Of a stretch of DNA of 64,000 bases, positions 10,528 through 19,605 are shown piece after piece (position 1 is the first letter of the stretch; each line of letters starts with the position of its first letter). Location: assembly GCF_000372445.1 (NCBI RefSeq), contig NZ_AQUY01000002.1, positions 275,561 to 339,560 on the forward strand, read 5' to 3'. A program made the translations under genes and the position numbers. The notes under the pieces were generated by a model that was not told the DNA's origin, did not search any database, and was given only the letters and a program-made list of their open reading frames with translations. The DNA comes from Corynebacterium ulceribovis DSM 45146 (lineage in GTDB: Bacteria; Actinomycetota; Actinomycetes; Mycobacteriales; Mycobacteriaceae).

Positions 10528-10590
10528 TCCAGTCAGTCGGTGCAGCTGTGCCGCTGAGTCAAGCAATAAGATTTAAGGGGTAGCCCTCCT

Positions 10591-10899
10591 ATGTACGCGA
10601 TCGTCAAGACCGGCGGCAAGCAGTACAAGGTTGCCGAAGGTGACCTCGTCAAGGTCGAGAAGATCGAGGGTGAGCCAGGTTCGTCCGTGGCTCTCACTCC
10701 GGTCTTGCTCGTCGACGGCGCAGATGTCACCTCCGACGCTGATGCATTGTCCAAGGTTTCTGTTAACGGTGAAATCGTCGAGCACACTAAGGGCCCGAAG
10801 ATTCGCATCATGAAGTACAAGAACAAGACCGGCTACAAGCGCCGCATCGGTCACCGCCAGAAGCTGACCGTTGTGAAGATTACCGGCCTGACCAAGTAA
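10591..10899 (+). CDS. rplU: 50S ribosomal protein L21
   Basis: Binds 23S rRNA in the large subunit. The 102-residue length is usual. N-terminus [18 protein letters not shown] and the C-terminal RNA-binding stretch [12 protein letters not shown] are diagnostic. aagggg lies 10 bases before the ATG. It is followed 69 bases later by rpmA, the invariant bacterial L21-L27 pair. The start is preceded by the 11-mer caataagattt, which also occurs before rpmA. Confidence 0.97.
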   Translation: MYAIVKTGGKQYKVAEGDLVKVEKIEGEPGSSVALTPVLLVDGADVTSDADALSKVSVNGEIVEHTKGPKIRIMKYKNKTGYKRRIGHRQKLTVVKITGLTK

Positions 10900-10968
10900 C
10901 GGATTCCCTTTCGACCTTACGGTCGGATAGGATTCCACCAATAAGATTTTCCGAGGAGGGAAAACGAC

Positions 10969-11229
10969 ATGGCAACCAAGAAGGGTGCGTCCAGCTCTAG
11001 CAACGGTCGCGATTCTGAGGCAAAGCGCCTTGGCGTGAAGCGCTTCGGTGGTCAGCAGGTCAAGGCCGGCGAAATTCTCGTTCGTCAGCGCGGTACCTCG
11101 TTCCACCCAGGCGAGAATGTCGGTCGCGGTGGCGACGACACTCTGTTCGCTCTCAAGGCTGGTGCTGTTGAATTCGGCACCAAGCGCAACCGCCGCACCG
11201 TCTCCATTGTGGAGTCGGCTGAGGTTTAA
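10969..11229 (+). CDS. rpmA: 50S ribosomal protein L27
   Basis: L27 reaches toward the peptidyl-transferase centre of the large subunit. The protein has 86 residues, begins [20 protein letters not shown] and contains the family core [18 protein letters not shown] and RGTSFHPG. No cleavable N-terminal extension of the Firmicutes type is seen. A strong ribosome-binding site, gaggagg, lies about 11 bases upstream. The last gene of the rplU-rpmA unit. Confidence 0.97.
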   Translation: MATKKGASSSSNGRDSEAKRLGVKRFGGQQVKAGEILVRQRGTSFHPGENVGRGGDDTLFALKAGAVEFGTKRNRRTVSIVESAEV

Positions 11230-11420
11230 TTCGCTCCGGTTGGTTCGACGCTGGGCTGTTGTCCCGTCGACCACGCCGCACGAATACTTTATGCATTCAC
11301 CGTCCGTGTGACGCGCCGTAGAGGTGCTGGCACTGGGCGGTGTTTTGCTATCTTCCGGATAAACTTTCCGGTAGACATCCCGGTCCGCCCGGCTGGCCGA
11401 ATTGTGAAAGGTAGGCAAGC

Positions 11421-12932
11421 ATGTCCCGCTTTATTGACCGTGTAGTGCTGCATCTGCAGGCCGGTGACGGCGGCCACGGTGCTAATTCCATTCTGCGTGA
11501 AAAATTCCGACCAATGGGCGGCCCGGACGGTGGCAACGGCGGCCACGGTGGCGACATCTTCCTTGAAGTCGATCCGCAGGTCCACACGCTGCTCGACTTC
11601 CACTTTCACCCGCATATTAAAGCCACCCGTGGCGCTAATGGTGCTGGCGACAACCGGGCTGGTGCCCGCGGTGACGACCAGGTGCTGAAGGTTCCGACCG
11701 GCACCGTGGTGCTTGATGACGATGGGGAAGTGCTCGCAGACCTCGTACATCCAGGGGAGCGCTTCTTGGCTGCCCGCGGCGGCTTTGGCGGCTTAGGCAA
11801 CGCTGCACTGGTGTCGAAGTACCGACGCGCCCCAGGGTTTGCGCTGCTTGGCGAACCAGGGGAGCAGCGAGACCTGACGCTGGAACTGAAGTCGATGGCC
11901 GATGTTGGCCTGGTTGGCTTCCCATCGGCGGGTAAGTCCTCGCTGGTGTCGACTCTGTCGGCGGCGAAGCCAAAGATTGGTGACTATCCGTTCACTACGC
12001 TGCAGCCAAACCTTGGTGTGGTCAATGTCGGCCACGACGCCTTCACCATTGCGGACGTCCCGGGCCTGATTCCGGGGGCCTCGGAAGGCAAGGGTCTGGG
12101 CCTGGACTTCCTGCGGCACATTGAGCGGTGCGCTGTCCTGGCGCACGTAGTCGACTGCGCAGCCTTGGAGGTGGACCGCAACCCGGTTTCCGACATTAAG
12201 GCGCTGGAGGCGGAGCTATCGGCCTACGAGTCCGAACTGTCGTCTGACGTTGGCCTCGATGACCTGATGAGCCGCCCGCGGATTATTGTGCTGAACAAGA
12301 TTGACGTGCCGGACGCCCGGGAGATGGCTGAGCTGCAGGAAGACGAACTGAAGGAAGAGTTCGGTTGGCCTGTTTTTGCGGTATCCACCGCCACCCACGA
12401 GGGGCTGCAGCAACTGAAGTACGCCCTGGCGGAAACGGTCCAGGCCTACCGCAAGGAACACCCGCTGATCCCAGAGAAGAAGGTTGGCGGCACCGTCATT
12501 CGGCCGCGTGCGGTTGATGACAAGGGTGACTTCACCATTAAGCCGGATCCATTCAATGCTGGTGGCTATGTGGTGGTCGGTGAGAAGCCGGAACGCTGGA
12601 TTCGCCAGACTGATTTTGAAAATGATGAGGCGGTTGGATATCTCGGAGATCGCCTGGCCAAGCTGGGTGTAGAGAAGAAGCTATTCGAAATGGGAGCGGT
12701 TCCCGGTTGCTTAGTGTCCATTGGTGACATTACTTTCGAATGGGAGCCATTGACGGCTGCTGGTGTGGACGTCGTGCCAACTGGGCGCGGCACCGACGAG
12801 CGTGTTGAAGGCGCAGGCGTGGAACGTAAATCTGCTGCCCAGCGTAAGCGTGAGTCCCAGGTCCGTCGTGGCTTGATTGATGAATACGACTTCGGAGATG
12901 GTCAGGAAGCTGACCGCGAAAGGTGGCATTAG
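11421..12932 (+). CDS. obgE: Obg family GTPase
   Basis: Essential GTPase of 50S ribosome maturation and stress signalling. The 503-residue protein has three parts. The glycine-rich Obg fold (residues 1-158) includes [11 protein letters not shown] and GGDIFLEVD. The GTPase domain has a P-loop of [10 protein letters not shown] at about 165-174, with [16 protein letters not shown] as switch II and NKID for guanine specificity. The C-terminal OCT domain lies at about 345-425. The start has aaaggtagg upstream. It is followed immediately by proB, the order seen in many actinobacteria. Confidence 0.97.
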   Translation: MSRFIDRVVLHLQAGDGGHGANSILREKFRPMGGPDGGNGGHGGDIFLEVDPQVHTLLDFHFHPHIKATRGANGAGDNRAGARGDDQVLKVPTGTVVLDDDGEVLADLVHPGERFLAARGGFGGLGNAALVSKYRRAPGFALLGEPGEQRDLTLELKSMADVGLVGFPSAGKSSLVSTLSAAKPKIGDYPFTTLQPNLGVVNVGHDAFTIADVPGLIPGASEGKGLGLDFLRHIERCAVLAHVVDCAALEVDRNPVSDIKALEAELSAYESELSSDVGLDDLMSRPRIIVLNKIDVPDAREMAELQEDELKEEFGWPVFAVSTATHEGLQQLKYALAETVQAYRKEHPLIPEKKVGGTVIRPRAVDDKGDFTIKPDPFNAGGYVVVGEKPERWIRQTDFENDEAVGYLGDRLAKLGVEKKLFEMGAVPGCLVSIGDITFEWEPLTAAGVDVVPTGRGTDERVEGAGVERKSAAQRKRESQVRRGLIDEYDFGDGQEADRERWH

Positions 12933-12936
12933 ATCA

Positions 12937-14208
12937 GTGCAGGCATCTGATTTAGCTCTCGCTCAAACCTCAACAACCCTCGACGCAGATTTCATTGAGG
13001 AGGCAAGCGCAAAATCAGGATCTTTAGCCGGTTCGCAGGTGATCTCGACGCCAAGCATCATGAATCCCGAATCCATCATTTCCGCCGGGTCCTACTTCAG
13101 TGACACCCGCGACGCGATTGTCAAAGCTAAGCGCGTCGTGGTGAAGATTGGTTCTTCCTCCCTCACCGACGAAAACGGTTTGATTGACCCGGCACGCATC
13201 GATGAGCTTGCCGACGCATTGGAAAAGCGCATGGGCCGAGGCTCGGACGTGATTGTGGTGTCTTCGGGTGCCGTGGCTTCCGGAATGGGCCCACTTGGTT
13301 TGAAGCAGCGCCCGACGGACCTTGCGACCAAGCAGGCCGCCGCCGCTGTGGGCCAGGTCCGCTTGGCGGAAGAGTGGGGGCGGTCCTTTGGCCGTTATGG
13401 CCGCACGATTGGCCAGGTGCTGCTGGTGTCGTCGGATGCGGCGGTCCGTGACCGTGCCCGCAATGCGCAGCGCACCATCGACCGTCTGCGCCAGCTCGGC
13501 GCGGTGCCAATTGTCAACGAAAATGACACCGTGGCAACCTCCGAGTTCCACTTCGGCGACAATGACCGCCTTGCGGCGCTAGTTAGCCACCTGGCCTTCG
13601 CAGACGCGTTGATTCTGCTGTCGGACGTTGATGGGCTGTATGACCGCAACCCTGCAGAACCAGATGCGAACTTTGTGCCGGAGGTGCGCTCCGGCCACGA
13701 TTTGAAGGGCGTTATTGCTGGTGACGGCGGTAAGCTGGGCACCGGCGGCATGGCTTCGAAGGTGTCGGCAGCCCGGTTGGCATCCCGCGGTGGTATCCCA
13801 GTGCTGTTGACCAGCGCCGACAATATTGACGCGGCTTTGGACCAAGCAGATGTGGGAACGGCCTTCGCACCGAAGGAAGACCGACTGAACGCGTGGAAGT
13901 TCTGGATGCTCTATGCCGCGGAAACCTCCGGCGTGCTGCGTTTGGATGCCGGTGCGGTGACCGCTGTGACCGATCAGCACAAGTCCTTGCTCCCAGTGGG
14001 CATCACCTCGATTGACGGTGACTTCGAGCGCGGCGACATTGTGCAGATCGTCGGACCGAATGGTGAAATTATTGGCCGCGGTGAAGTCAATTACGACTCC
14101 GCCGACTTGGCCACCATGATTGGGCACACCACTGGGGATCTGCCGGCAGATATGCAAAAGCCAGTGGTCCACGCCGATTACTTGTCGGATTACGCCTCCC
14201 GGGCGTAG
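12937..14208 (+). CDS. proB: Glutamate 5-kinase
   Basis: First step of proline synthesis, phosphorylating glutamate. The amino-acid-kinase fold is recognised by [51 protein letters not shown] and [12 protein letters not shown], and a C-terminal PUA domain follows. The start is uncertain. I chose GTG 12937, with aaaggtgg about 10 bases upstream and 4 bases past the obg stop, giving 423 residues. This leaves about 60 residues before the kinase fold. The ATG at 13060 would give 382 residues, closer to the usual ~370, but lacks a good ribosome-binding site. An ATG at 12877 would overlap obg by 56 bases and is unlikely. Confidence 0.93.
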   Translation: MQASDLALAQTSTTLDADFIEEASAKSGSLAGSQVISTPSIMNPESIISAGSYFSDTRDAIVKAKRVVVKIGSSSLTDENGLIDPARIDELADALEKRMGRGSDVIVVSSGAVASGMGPLGLKQRPTDLATKQAAAAVGQVRLAEEWGRSFGRYGRTIGQVLLVSSDAAVRDRARNAQRTIDRLRQLGAVPIVNENDTVATSEFHFGDNDRLAALVSHLAFADALILLSDVDGLYDRNPAEPDANFVPEVRSGHDLKGVIAGDGGKLGTGGMASKVSAARLASRGGIPVLLTSADNIDAALDQADVGTAFAPKEDRLNAWKFWMLYAAETSGVLRLDAGAVTAVTDQHKSLLPVGITSIDGDFERGDIVQIVGPNGEIIGRGEVNYDSADLATMIGHTTGDLPADMQKPVVHADYLSDYASRA

Positions 14209-14240
14209 CAGATACTTCGCATCTTGTCGGTGGTGTTGTC

Positions 14241-14246
14241 TAGAGT
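14241..14246 (+). promoter_or_regulatory. -10 hexamer of proA, predicted leaderless
   Basis: tagagt ends 7 bases before the ATG at 14254 with no ribosome-binding site between. Same geometry as valS and ndk. Confidence 0.45.
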
Positions 14247-14253
14247 GGGTCGC

Positions 14254-15567
14254 ATGACTGACGCTACCGATATCCGCGAAACTGAACGTGCTGAAGTTTT
14301 GGCGAAGGCTCGCGCCGCCAAGGAAGCTTCCCGGGAACTAGCCAGCTACACGGCTGCCCGGAAAAATGAGCTGCTGCTGGCTGCCGCTGATGCGCTTGTC
14401 GCCGCAACCGACGACGTCCTTGCGGCAAACGCCGAAGATATCGCTACCGGCCAGGCAAAGGGAATGACTCAGGCGCTGCAGGACCGACTGCGACTCGACG
14501 CTGATCGTGTCGCCGGTATCGCCGACGGCCTGCGCCAAGTTGCCGCACTTCCAGACCCAATCGGCCAGGTTCTGCAAGGCAAAGTGCTGCCAAACGGTCT
14601 TGAATTGACCCAAGTGCGCGTCCCACTCGGTGTCATGGGCATGGTGTACGAAGCTCGGCCAAACGTCACTGTCGACGCTTTCGGCCTGGCGCTGAAGTCC
14701 GGCAACGTGGCACTGCTGCGCGGCTCGAAGTCCGCAGTCCACTCCAACACCGCGCTGGTGAACATCCTGCGTGCCTCCTTGACAGAGCACGGTGCTCCCG
14801 AGGATCTTGTGCAGCTGCTGCCATGCCAAACCCACGGCTCGGTGCAAGACCTCATTACTGCCCGCGGCCTAGTGGACCTTGTTATTCCACGTGGCGGCGC
14901 TGGGCTGATTAATGCGGTTGTGACCGGCGCGACCGTCCCAACCATTGAAACTGGCACCGGCAACTGCCACATGTACGTCGATTCCTCGGCGGACCTCGAC
15001 GAAGCAATCGCGCTGACCCTTAATGGCAAGACGCGTCGGCCATCGGTGTGCAATGCCACCGAAGTTGTGCTCATTGATAAAAAGTTGGGCGCTGAAAACG
15101 TCACTAAGCTCCTGACCGCGGTGGACGCCGCTGGGGTGACCATCCACGCGGACCGCACCAACCTGGCGGCCTTTGGCCATGACCTGGATTACCTCGGGGA
15201 GTTGGCGGCGAAGATTGTGCCAGCCACCGACACCGACTGGGATGAAGAGTACCTGTCCATGGACATCGCCGCGAAGCTTGTTGACGGAGTCGACGGTGCG
15301 ATTGCGCAGATTAATGAGCACGGTTCCGGACACACCGAAGCGATCTCCGCGCAGGACTACCGCGCCTGCCAAGAGTTCGCGAACCGGGTAGATGCCGCAG
15401 CTGTGTCCATTAACGCATCGACGGCGTTTACCGACGGTGAGCAGTACGGCATGGGCGCTGAAATCGGTATTTCCACGCAGAAACTACATGCGCGTGGCCC
15501 AATGGCACTGCCTGAACTGACCAGCACCAAGTGGATTGTGCGCGGGCAGGGCCACACCCGACCATGA
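14254..15567 (+). CDS. proA: Glutamate-5-semialdehyde dehydrogenase (gamma-glutamyl phosphate reductase)
   Basis: Second enzyme of proline synthesis, reducing gamma-glutamyl phosphate with NADPH. An aldehyde-dehydrogenase-fold protein of 437 residues, the usual size. Signatures include [36 protein letters not shown], the [12 protein letters not shown] region, and the catalytic cysteine in [10 protein letters not shown]. The ATG at 14254 is preferred over an in-frame TTG at 14224, because C. glutamicum-like ProA starts near here and a -10 hexamer sits 7 bases before it. It lies 45 bases after proB and overlaps nadD by ATGA. Confidence 0.96.
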   Translation: MTDATDIRETERAEVLAKARAAKEASRELASYTAARKNELLLAAADALVAATDDVLAANAEDIATGQAKGMTQALQDRLRLDADRVAGIADGLRQVAALPDPIGQVLQGKVLPNGLELTQVRVPLGVMGMVYEARPNVTVDAFGLALKSGNVALLRGSKSAVHSNTALVNILRASLTEHGAPEDLVQLLPCQTHGSVQDLITARGLVDLVIPRGGAGLINAVVTGATVPTIETGTGNCHMYVDSSADLDEAIALTLNGKTRRPSVCNATEVVLIDKKLGAENVTKLLTAVDAAGVTIHADRTNLAAFGHDLDYLGELAAKIVPATDTDWDEEYLSMDIAAKLVDGVDGAIAQINEHGSGHTEAISAQDYRACQEFANRVDAAAVSINASTAFTDGEQYGMGAEIGISTQKLHARGPMALPELTSTKWIVRGQGHTRP

Positions 15568-16211
15568 GCGCCGCAACTGACTACAACGCCGATGAGCCGA
15601 AAAACCCGCGGCGCATTGGCATTATGGGCGGCACCTTTGACCCCATCCATAACGGGCACCTGGTCGCCGGGTCGGAAGTGGCAGACCGCTACAACCTTGA
15701 CCTTGTGCTGTTTGTGCCGACGGGACAGCCGTGGCAAAAGGCGGACCGGAAAGTCTCCGACGCTGAAGACCGCTACCTGATGACGGTGATTGCCACCGCG
15801 TCGAACCCGCGGTTCCATGTCTCCCGAGTCGACATTGACCGGGGTGGGGCGACCTACACCGTTGATACCTTGCAGGATTTGGCGGAAAAGTATCCCGGCG
15901 CGGAACTGTTCTTTATCACCGGTGCGGATGCATTGGCGAAGATTATGACGTGGCGCGACTGGGAAAAGATGTTTGACCTGGCGACTTTCGTTGGCGTGAC
16001 GCGGCCGGGGTATGAACTTGAGGACATCACCTCGGCTGATGTTGAAGGCAAAGATAACGTTCAGCTGCTGGAAATCCCGGCGATGGCGATTAGTTCGACT
16101 GACTGTCGGCAGCGGGCCAGCACGGGACGCCCGGTCTGGTATTTAGTGCCAGATGGTGTCGTCCAGTACATTGCAAAGAGAGGTTTGTATAAACAGGCCG
16201 GTTTGTCCTAG
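15564..16211 (+). CDS. nadD: Nicotinate-nucleotide adenylyltransferase
   Basis: Makes deamido-NAD from nicotinate mononucleotide and ATP. A 215-residue nucleotidyltransferase with the [15 protein letters not shown] signature (HxGH-like NGH) near residues 20-34 and the C-terminal ISSTDCRQR equivalent of ISSTxIR. The start is the ATG that overlaps the proA stop (ATGA); an upstream GTG at 15531 would lie well inside proA. It is followed by rsfS, the conserved nadD-rsfS pair. Confidence 0.95.
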   Translation: MSAATDYNADEPKNPRRIGIMGGTFDPIHNGHLVAGSEVADRYNLDLVLFVPTGQPWQKADRKVSDAEDRYLMTVIATASNPRFHVSRVDIDRGGATYTVDTLQDLAEKYPGAELFFITGADALAKIMTWRDWEKMFDLATFVGVTRPGYELEDITSADVEGKDNVQLLEIPAMAISSTDCRQRASTGRPVWYLVPDGVVQYIAKRGLYKQAGLS

Positions 16212-16225
16212 GAGGGCCCCTTTTC

Positions 16226-16690
16226 GTGACCGCACATGCTGATTCCATCAAGTTGGCCATCGTTGCTGCCCAAGCGGCGGATGAGAAGCTTGCCGACGAC
16301 ATCGTCGTAATCGACGTGTCCGAGCAGCTGGTAATCACCGACTGCTTCGTGCTTGCCTCCGGCACCAACGAACGCCAAGTCGACGCCATTGTGGACGAAG
16401 TGGAAGACAAACTGCGGGAAGCTGGTGCCAAACCAGTGCGCCGTGAAGGCACACGGGAAAACCGGTGGGTGCTGCTGGACTACGGCACCGTCGTCATTCA
16501 CGTGCAGCGCACCGAAGAGCGTGAATTCTACGCGCTGGATAATCTGTGGGCAGACTGCCCAGTCATTGAAGTTGAAGGCATCGAAGGCGCCGGCACCCGC
16601 GGCGAAGGCGATGCTGTGGACCCATTCTCTGTCACCAGCCAGGATGACCTGCCGCTGGCCGGAGAAGGCCCAAGCACCGACGACTTCTAG
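16226..16690 (+). CDS. rsfS: Ribosomal silencing factor RsfS
   Basis: Binds L14 on the 50S subunit and blocks subunit joining in starvation. 154 residues; the family core is VVIDVSEQLVITDCFVLASG, RWVLLDYGTVVIHV and ALDNLWADCP. GTG start with taggagg 9 bases upstream. The ~35-residue acidic C-terminal tail is longer than in E. coli but common in actinobacteria. It lies between nadD and the histidine phosphatase gene, as in mycobacteria. Confidence 0.95.
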   Translation: MTAHADSIKLAIVAAQAADEKLADDIVVIDVSEQLVITDCFVLASGTNERQVDAIVDEVEDKLREAGAKPVRREGTRENRWVLLDYGTVVIHVQRTEEREFYALDNLWADCPVIEVEGIEGAGTRGEGDAVDPFSVTSQDDLPLAGEGPSTDDF

Positions 16691-16710
16691 CGCCGAAAGA
16701 GCCACAGCCC

Positions 16711-17439
16711 ATGCAACGACGACTCATTCTGCTGCGCCACGGGCAGACTTCCTATAACGCCACCAAACGGATGCAAGGCCAGTTTGATTCGGAACTGTCC
16801 GACCATGGCCGTGCCCAAGCAGAAACAGTGGCCCGCCACTTTGTCAGCCACGACATGGGCATCACCAAAATTGTAGCGTCGGACCTGCAGCGGGCCACGG
16901 AAACCGCACAGATTATTGGTCGGGAACTTGGGCTGGAGGTCACGCAGGATGCTCGGTTGCGGGAAACGCACCTCGGCCAGTGGCAGCAGTGCTCCCACGC
17001 AGAAGTCGATGGTGCATATCCAGGGGCGCGGGTGCGATGGCGGCATGACCCAGAGTTTTGCCCACCTGGTGGCGAATCCCGAGTTCAGGTGGCTGCGCGT
17101 ACGTCGTCGATGGTCTTTGACCTGATGGATTCTTACGCCGACTGGGACGGGCATACGGTGTTGCTGGTGGCCCATGGTGGGGCGATTGGTGCGCTGACCG
17201 CACGACTGTTGGAGCTGCCAGTGCCGAACTACCCGCTGTTTAATGGTTTGAAGAATACGGCGTGGTCGCAGCTGTTGGCGCGTCCGCGGTACACCCTCGG
17301 CGACCAGGATTCGCCAGACACGGGGAACGCGGCGATCCCGGAAAACTTGTTGGCGCTGGAACAACAGGCTGGGCAGGGCGATGCCCCACGCGATGACCAG
17401 TGGTATTTGGAAGCGTGGAACGCTCAGGTGATGCCATGA
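16711..17439 (+). CDS. gpgP: Histidine phosphatase, probable glucosyl-3-phosphoglycerate phosphatase
   Basis: Phosphoglycerate-mutase-fold phosphatase of 242 residues. The phosphohistidine motif LLRHGQTSYNATKRMQGQ has its catalytic His at residue 10. The second active-site His is in LLVAHGGAIGAL, and the acid/base Glu in ARLRETHLGQWQ. Position directly behind nadD-rsfS matches the mycobacterial gene for glucosyl-3-phosphoglycerate phosphatase, which makes the precursor of methylglucose lipopolysaccharide. The specific substrate is therefore inferred from synteny; often annotated only as GpmB-like. It overlaps degV by ATGA. Confidence 0.85.
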   Translation: MQRRLILLRHGQTSYNATKRMQGQFDSELSDHGRAQAETVARHFVSHDMGITKIVASDLQRATETAQIIGRELGLEVTQDARLRETHLGQWQQCSHAEVDGAYPGARVRWRHDPEFCPPGGESRVQVAARTSSMVFDLMDSYADWDGHTVLLVAHGGAIGALTARLLELPVPNYPLFNGLKNTAWSQLLARPRYTLGDQDSPDTGNAAIPENLLALEQQAGQGDAPRDDQWYLEAWNAQVMP

Positions 17440-18659
17440 CCGTCAAAGTGATTGTCGACTCCGCTTCCTGCCTGCCTAAAGACGTAGCTAATCGTTATGG
17501 CATCGTGGTGCTGGACATGCAGGCCACGGAAGAGACTTCAGAGAAGTCCGGTTTCGGGGCAGCGGCAGCAACCACGTCGGCGTTGGCGCCGCTGGAGCTG
17601 TGCGCTGCTTATTCGCGGCAATTGGCCCTCGGCGATGACGATGGTGTGCTGGCGTTGCATGTGTCGAAAGCGTTGTCGTCGACGTGGTCGAATGGGGTGA
17701 CGGCTGCGGAAGTGCTCGGTGATCGGGTGCAGGTCGTTGATACGCACAGCGTGGGGATGGGCATTGGTTTTGCGGCGATTGCGGCGGCGCAGCGCGCGGA
17801 ACAGGGCGGCACGTTGGCGGAGTGCCATGATGCGGCGAAGGAGGTGCTGCGGCGGAGTTCCATGTGGGCGTATGTGCCGCATATGGAGCATCTGCGTCGT
17901 GGCGGTCGGTTGACGGCTGGTGCGACGATTATTTCTACGGCGCTTGCGATGAAACCAGTGGTGACGCTGCGTGACGGCAAGGTGGAACTTGCTGCGAAAA
18001 CCCGCACGGAGACGAAGGCGTTGTCTCGGCTGGTGGAGTTGGTGGTCGCTGAGTCCGGTGATGAGCCGGTGGATGTGGCGATTCAGTATGCCGGTTCGCG
18101 TCGGGATGCCGCTGAGTTGGCGCGGGTGCTCACTCGGTTTTTGGGGGAGGCTGCGTCGGTGCAGTTGATGGAGATTTCGGCGGCCGTGGAAGTACATTCC
18201 GGGCCGGGCGCCCTGTTGGTGTCGGTGGCGCGTAAGCCGGTGGTGGGGTTGTCGGCCGGCGATGTGGATGCGTCAGATCCGTTGCAGCCGTCGCTGTTTG
18301 ATGGCGCGGAGCTGGTGGGGGACCGCTTTGGTGCGGACTCTGGTCGGTTGGGAAACCATCCGATGCTGGGGATGCCTAGTTCCCCTTCGGAGGCCGCAGA
18401 AAATGGTGCGCCGGAGGACCCTTCTGCCGATGAGCGCACGCAGAATTGGTCGAGTTGGCGGGAGACGTTCCGACAGGCTACCGAAAAAGCATCGGAGTTG
18501 GCGGCGGAGATTGCGGCGGAGTTTTCCTCGGAACGCGCCAAGCGTGACACTCCCCGCACAGCTGACTCAACCAGTATTGATGACACCCCTGCTTCGGATA
18601 CGCCAACCGAATCTGCCCCGGCCCCAGACACGGATCCGGACCGCCCTGCCGACAAGTAG
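17436..18659 (+). CDS. DegV family fatty-acid-binding protein with long acidic tail
   Basis: DegV proteins bind fatty acids and in Firmicutes supply them to fatty acid kinase; the role in corynebacteria is not established. Residues 1-280 have the fold signature VIVDSASCLPKDVANRYGI, AVHVSKALSSTWSNG-like (LALHVSKALSSTWSNG) and YVPHMEHLRRGGRLT. The remaining ~125 residues are a low-complexity, Ser/Ala/Glu-rich tail with a helical stretch (EKASELAAEIAAEFSSERAK) and a Pro/Thr/Asp end, unusual compared with the ~280-residue family. The ATG overlaps the gpgP stop, so an upstream GTG at 17400 is rejected. A GC-rich hairpin without a T run follows (about 18660-18682). Confidence 0.88.
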   Translation: MTVKVIVDSASCLPKDVANRYGIVVLDMQATEETSEKSGFGAAAATTSALAPLELCAAYSRQLALGDDDGVLALHVSKALSSTWSNGVTAAEVLGDRVQVVDTHSVGMGIGFAAIAAAQRAEQGGTLAECHDAAKEVLRRSSMWAYVPHMEHLRRGGRLTAGATIISTALAMKPVVTLRDGKVELAAKTRTETKALSRLVELVVAESGDEPVDVAIQYAGSRRDAAELARVLTRFLGEAASVQLMEISAAVEVHSGPGALLVSVARKPVVGLSAGDVDASDPLQPSLFDGAELVGDRFGADSGRLGNHPMLGMPSSPSEAAENGAPEDPSADERTQNWSSWRETFRQATEKASELAAEIAAEFSSERAKRDTPRTADSTSIDDTPASDTPTESAPAPDTDPDRPADK

Positions 18660-18781
18660 CCCGGCGCGGCCGCCGCGCGGGTCCAGGTCACTTGTCCACA
18701 TCAGGTAGTTTGTCCACAGGTTTGTGCTTGTTGACGTTATGGGCGCCGCTGCGCTGACTTGCCTCGTCCTACGGTGGGCGC

Positions 18782-19597
18782 ATGTCCTCAACAGTGCGTA
18801 CCCGTCTTCAGGAATTAACTGCCCCGGCTAGTGGCGATGTCACGATGCCGGTGGACTTTTCTCGACGCCGCCTAGCGATTAGTCGTCCCGCGATGGTTGT
18901 CATTGTGTTGCTGGCAGTGCTGGTGATGGGTGTTGCGGGGATGGCGGGCTCAAAAGTCACACAGCCGGAAGTCGCAGTGGTGCCCGACCCTTCGGTCGCA
19001 GCGATTGCCGACGATGCTGCGAGCGGCCCCGCCGGTAGCTCGGTGAGTAGTTCTGCTGATAGTGCTGCTAATAATGCTGCTAATAGTGCTGCGCAGAGTT
19101 CTGTGGCTACGCCAGTGGTGGTGTCTGTGGTTGGGCTGGTGAAGAAACCTGGGGTGGTAACCCTGCCGACGGGTTCTCGGGTGGCCGACGCTGTTGAGGC
19201 GGCCGGTGGTTTCTCCGCGAAAGCAAATCCAGCATCAGTGAACTTAGCGCGGTTGGTCTCTGATGGGGAGCAGATCGTGGTGACCGATCAGGTGGATCCG
19301 GCAGCGAACTCAGGCGGTGTCGGCACGGCCAACAGCACAACCAGCGGGACGACCAGTGGGACGTCCAGTGGGTCGACTAACGGCACTGCGGAGTCGGCAA
19401 CTGGGGGAAAGGTCAATGTCAATACAGCCTCTGAAACTGAATTAGAAACCCTACCGGGAATCGGCCCTGCAACCGCCGCCGCTATTGTTGCGTTCCGTCA
19501 GGACAACGGGCCGTTTACGTCAGTGGCGCAGCTAGGCGAAGTCCCCGGTATTGGCCCGAAAAAGTTGGAACGAATCTCCGGTTCCGTGACGGTATAG
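18782..19597 (+). CDS. comEA: ComEA family DNA-binding protein
   Basis: Membrane-anchored DNA receptor family of competence systems. The 271-residue protein has one membrane helix at about residues 37-57 (MVVIVLLAVLVMGVAGMAG). A Ser/Ala/Asn-rich linker follows, then an SLBB domain (VVSVVGLVKKPGVVTLPTGS), a Ser/Thr/Gly linker, and two helix-hairpin-helix motifs at the C-terminus (NTASETELETLPGIGPATAA and LGEVPGIGPKKLERIS). A tacggt hexamer 6 bases before the ATG suggests a leaderless start. It lies 8 bases before comEC. Natural transformation is not established in most corynebacteria, so the present role is unknown. Confidence 0.9.
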   Translation: MSSTVRTRLQELTAPASGDVTMPVDFSRRRLAISRPAMVVIVLLAVLVMGVAGMAGSKVTQPEVAVVPDPSVAAIADDAASGPAGSSVSSSADSAANNAANSAAQSSVATPVVVSVVGLVKKPGVVTLPTGSRVADAVEAAGGFSAKANPASVNLARLVSDGEQIVVTDQVDPAANSGGVGTANSTTSGTTSGTSSGSTNGTAESATGGKVNVNTASETELETLPGIGPATAAAIVAFRQDNGPFTSVAQLGEVPGIGPKKLERISGSVTV

Positions 19598-19605
19598 GCG
19601 CAGCT

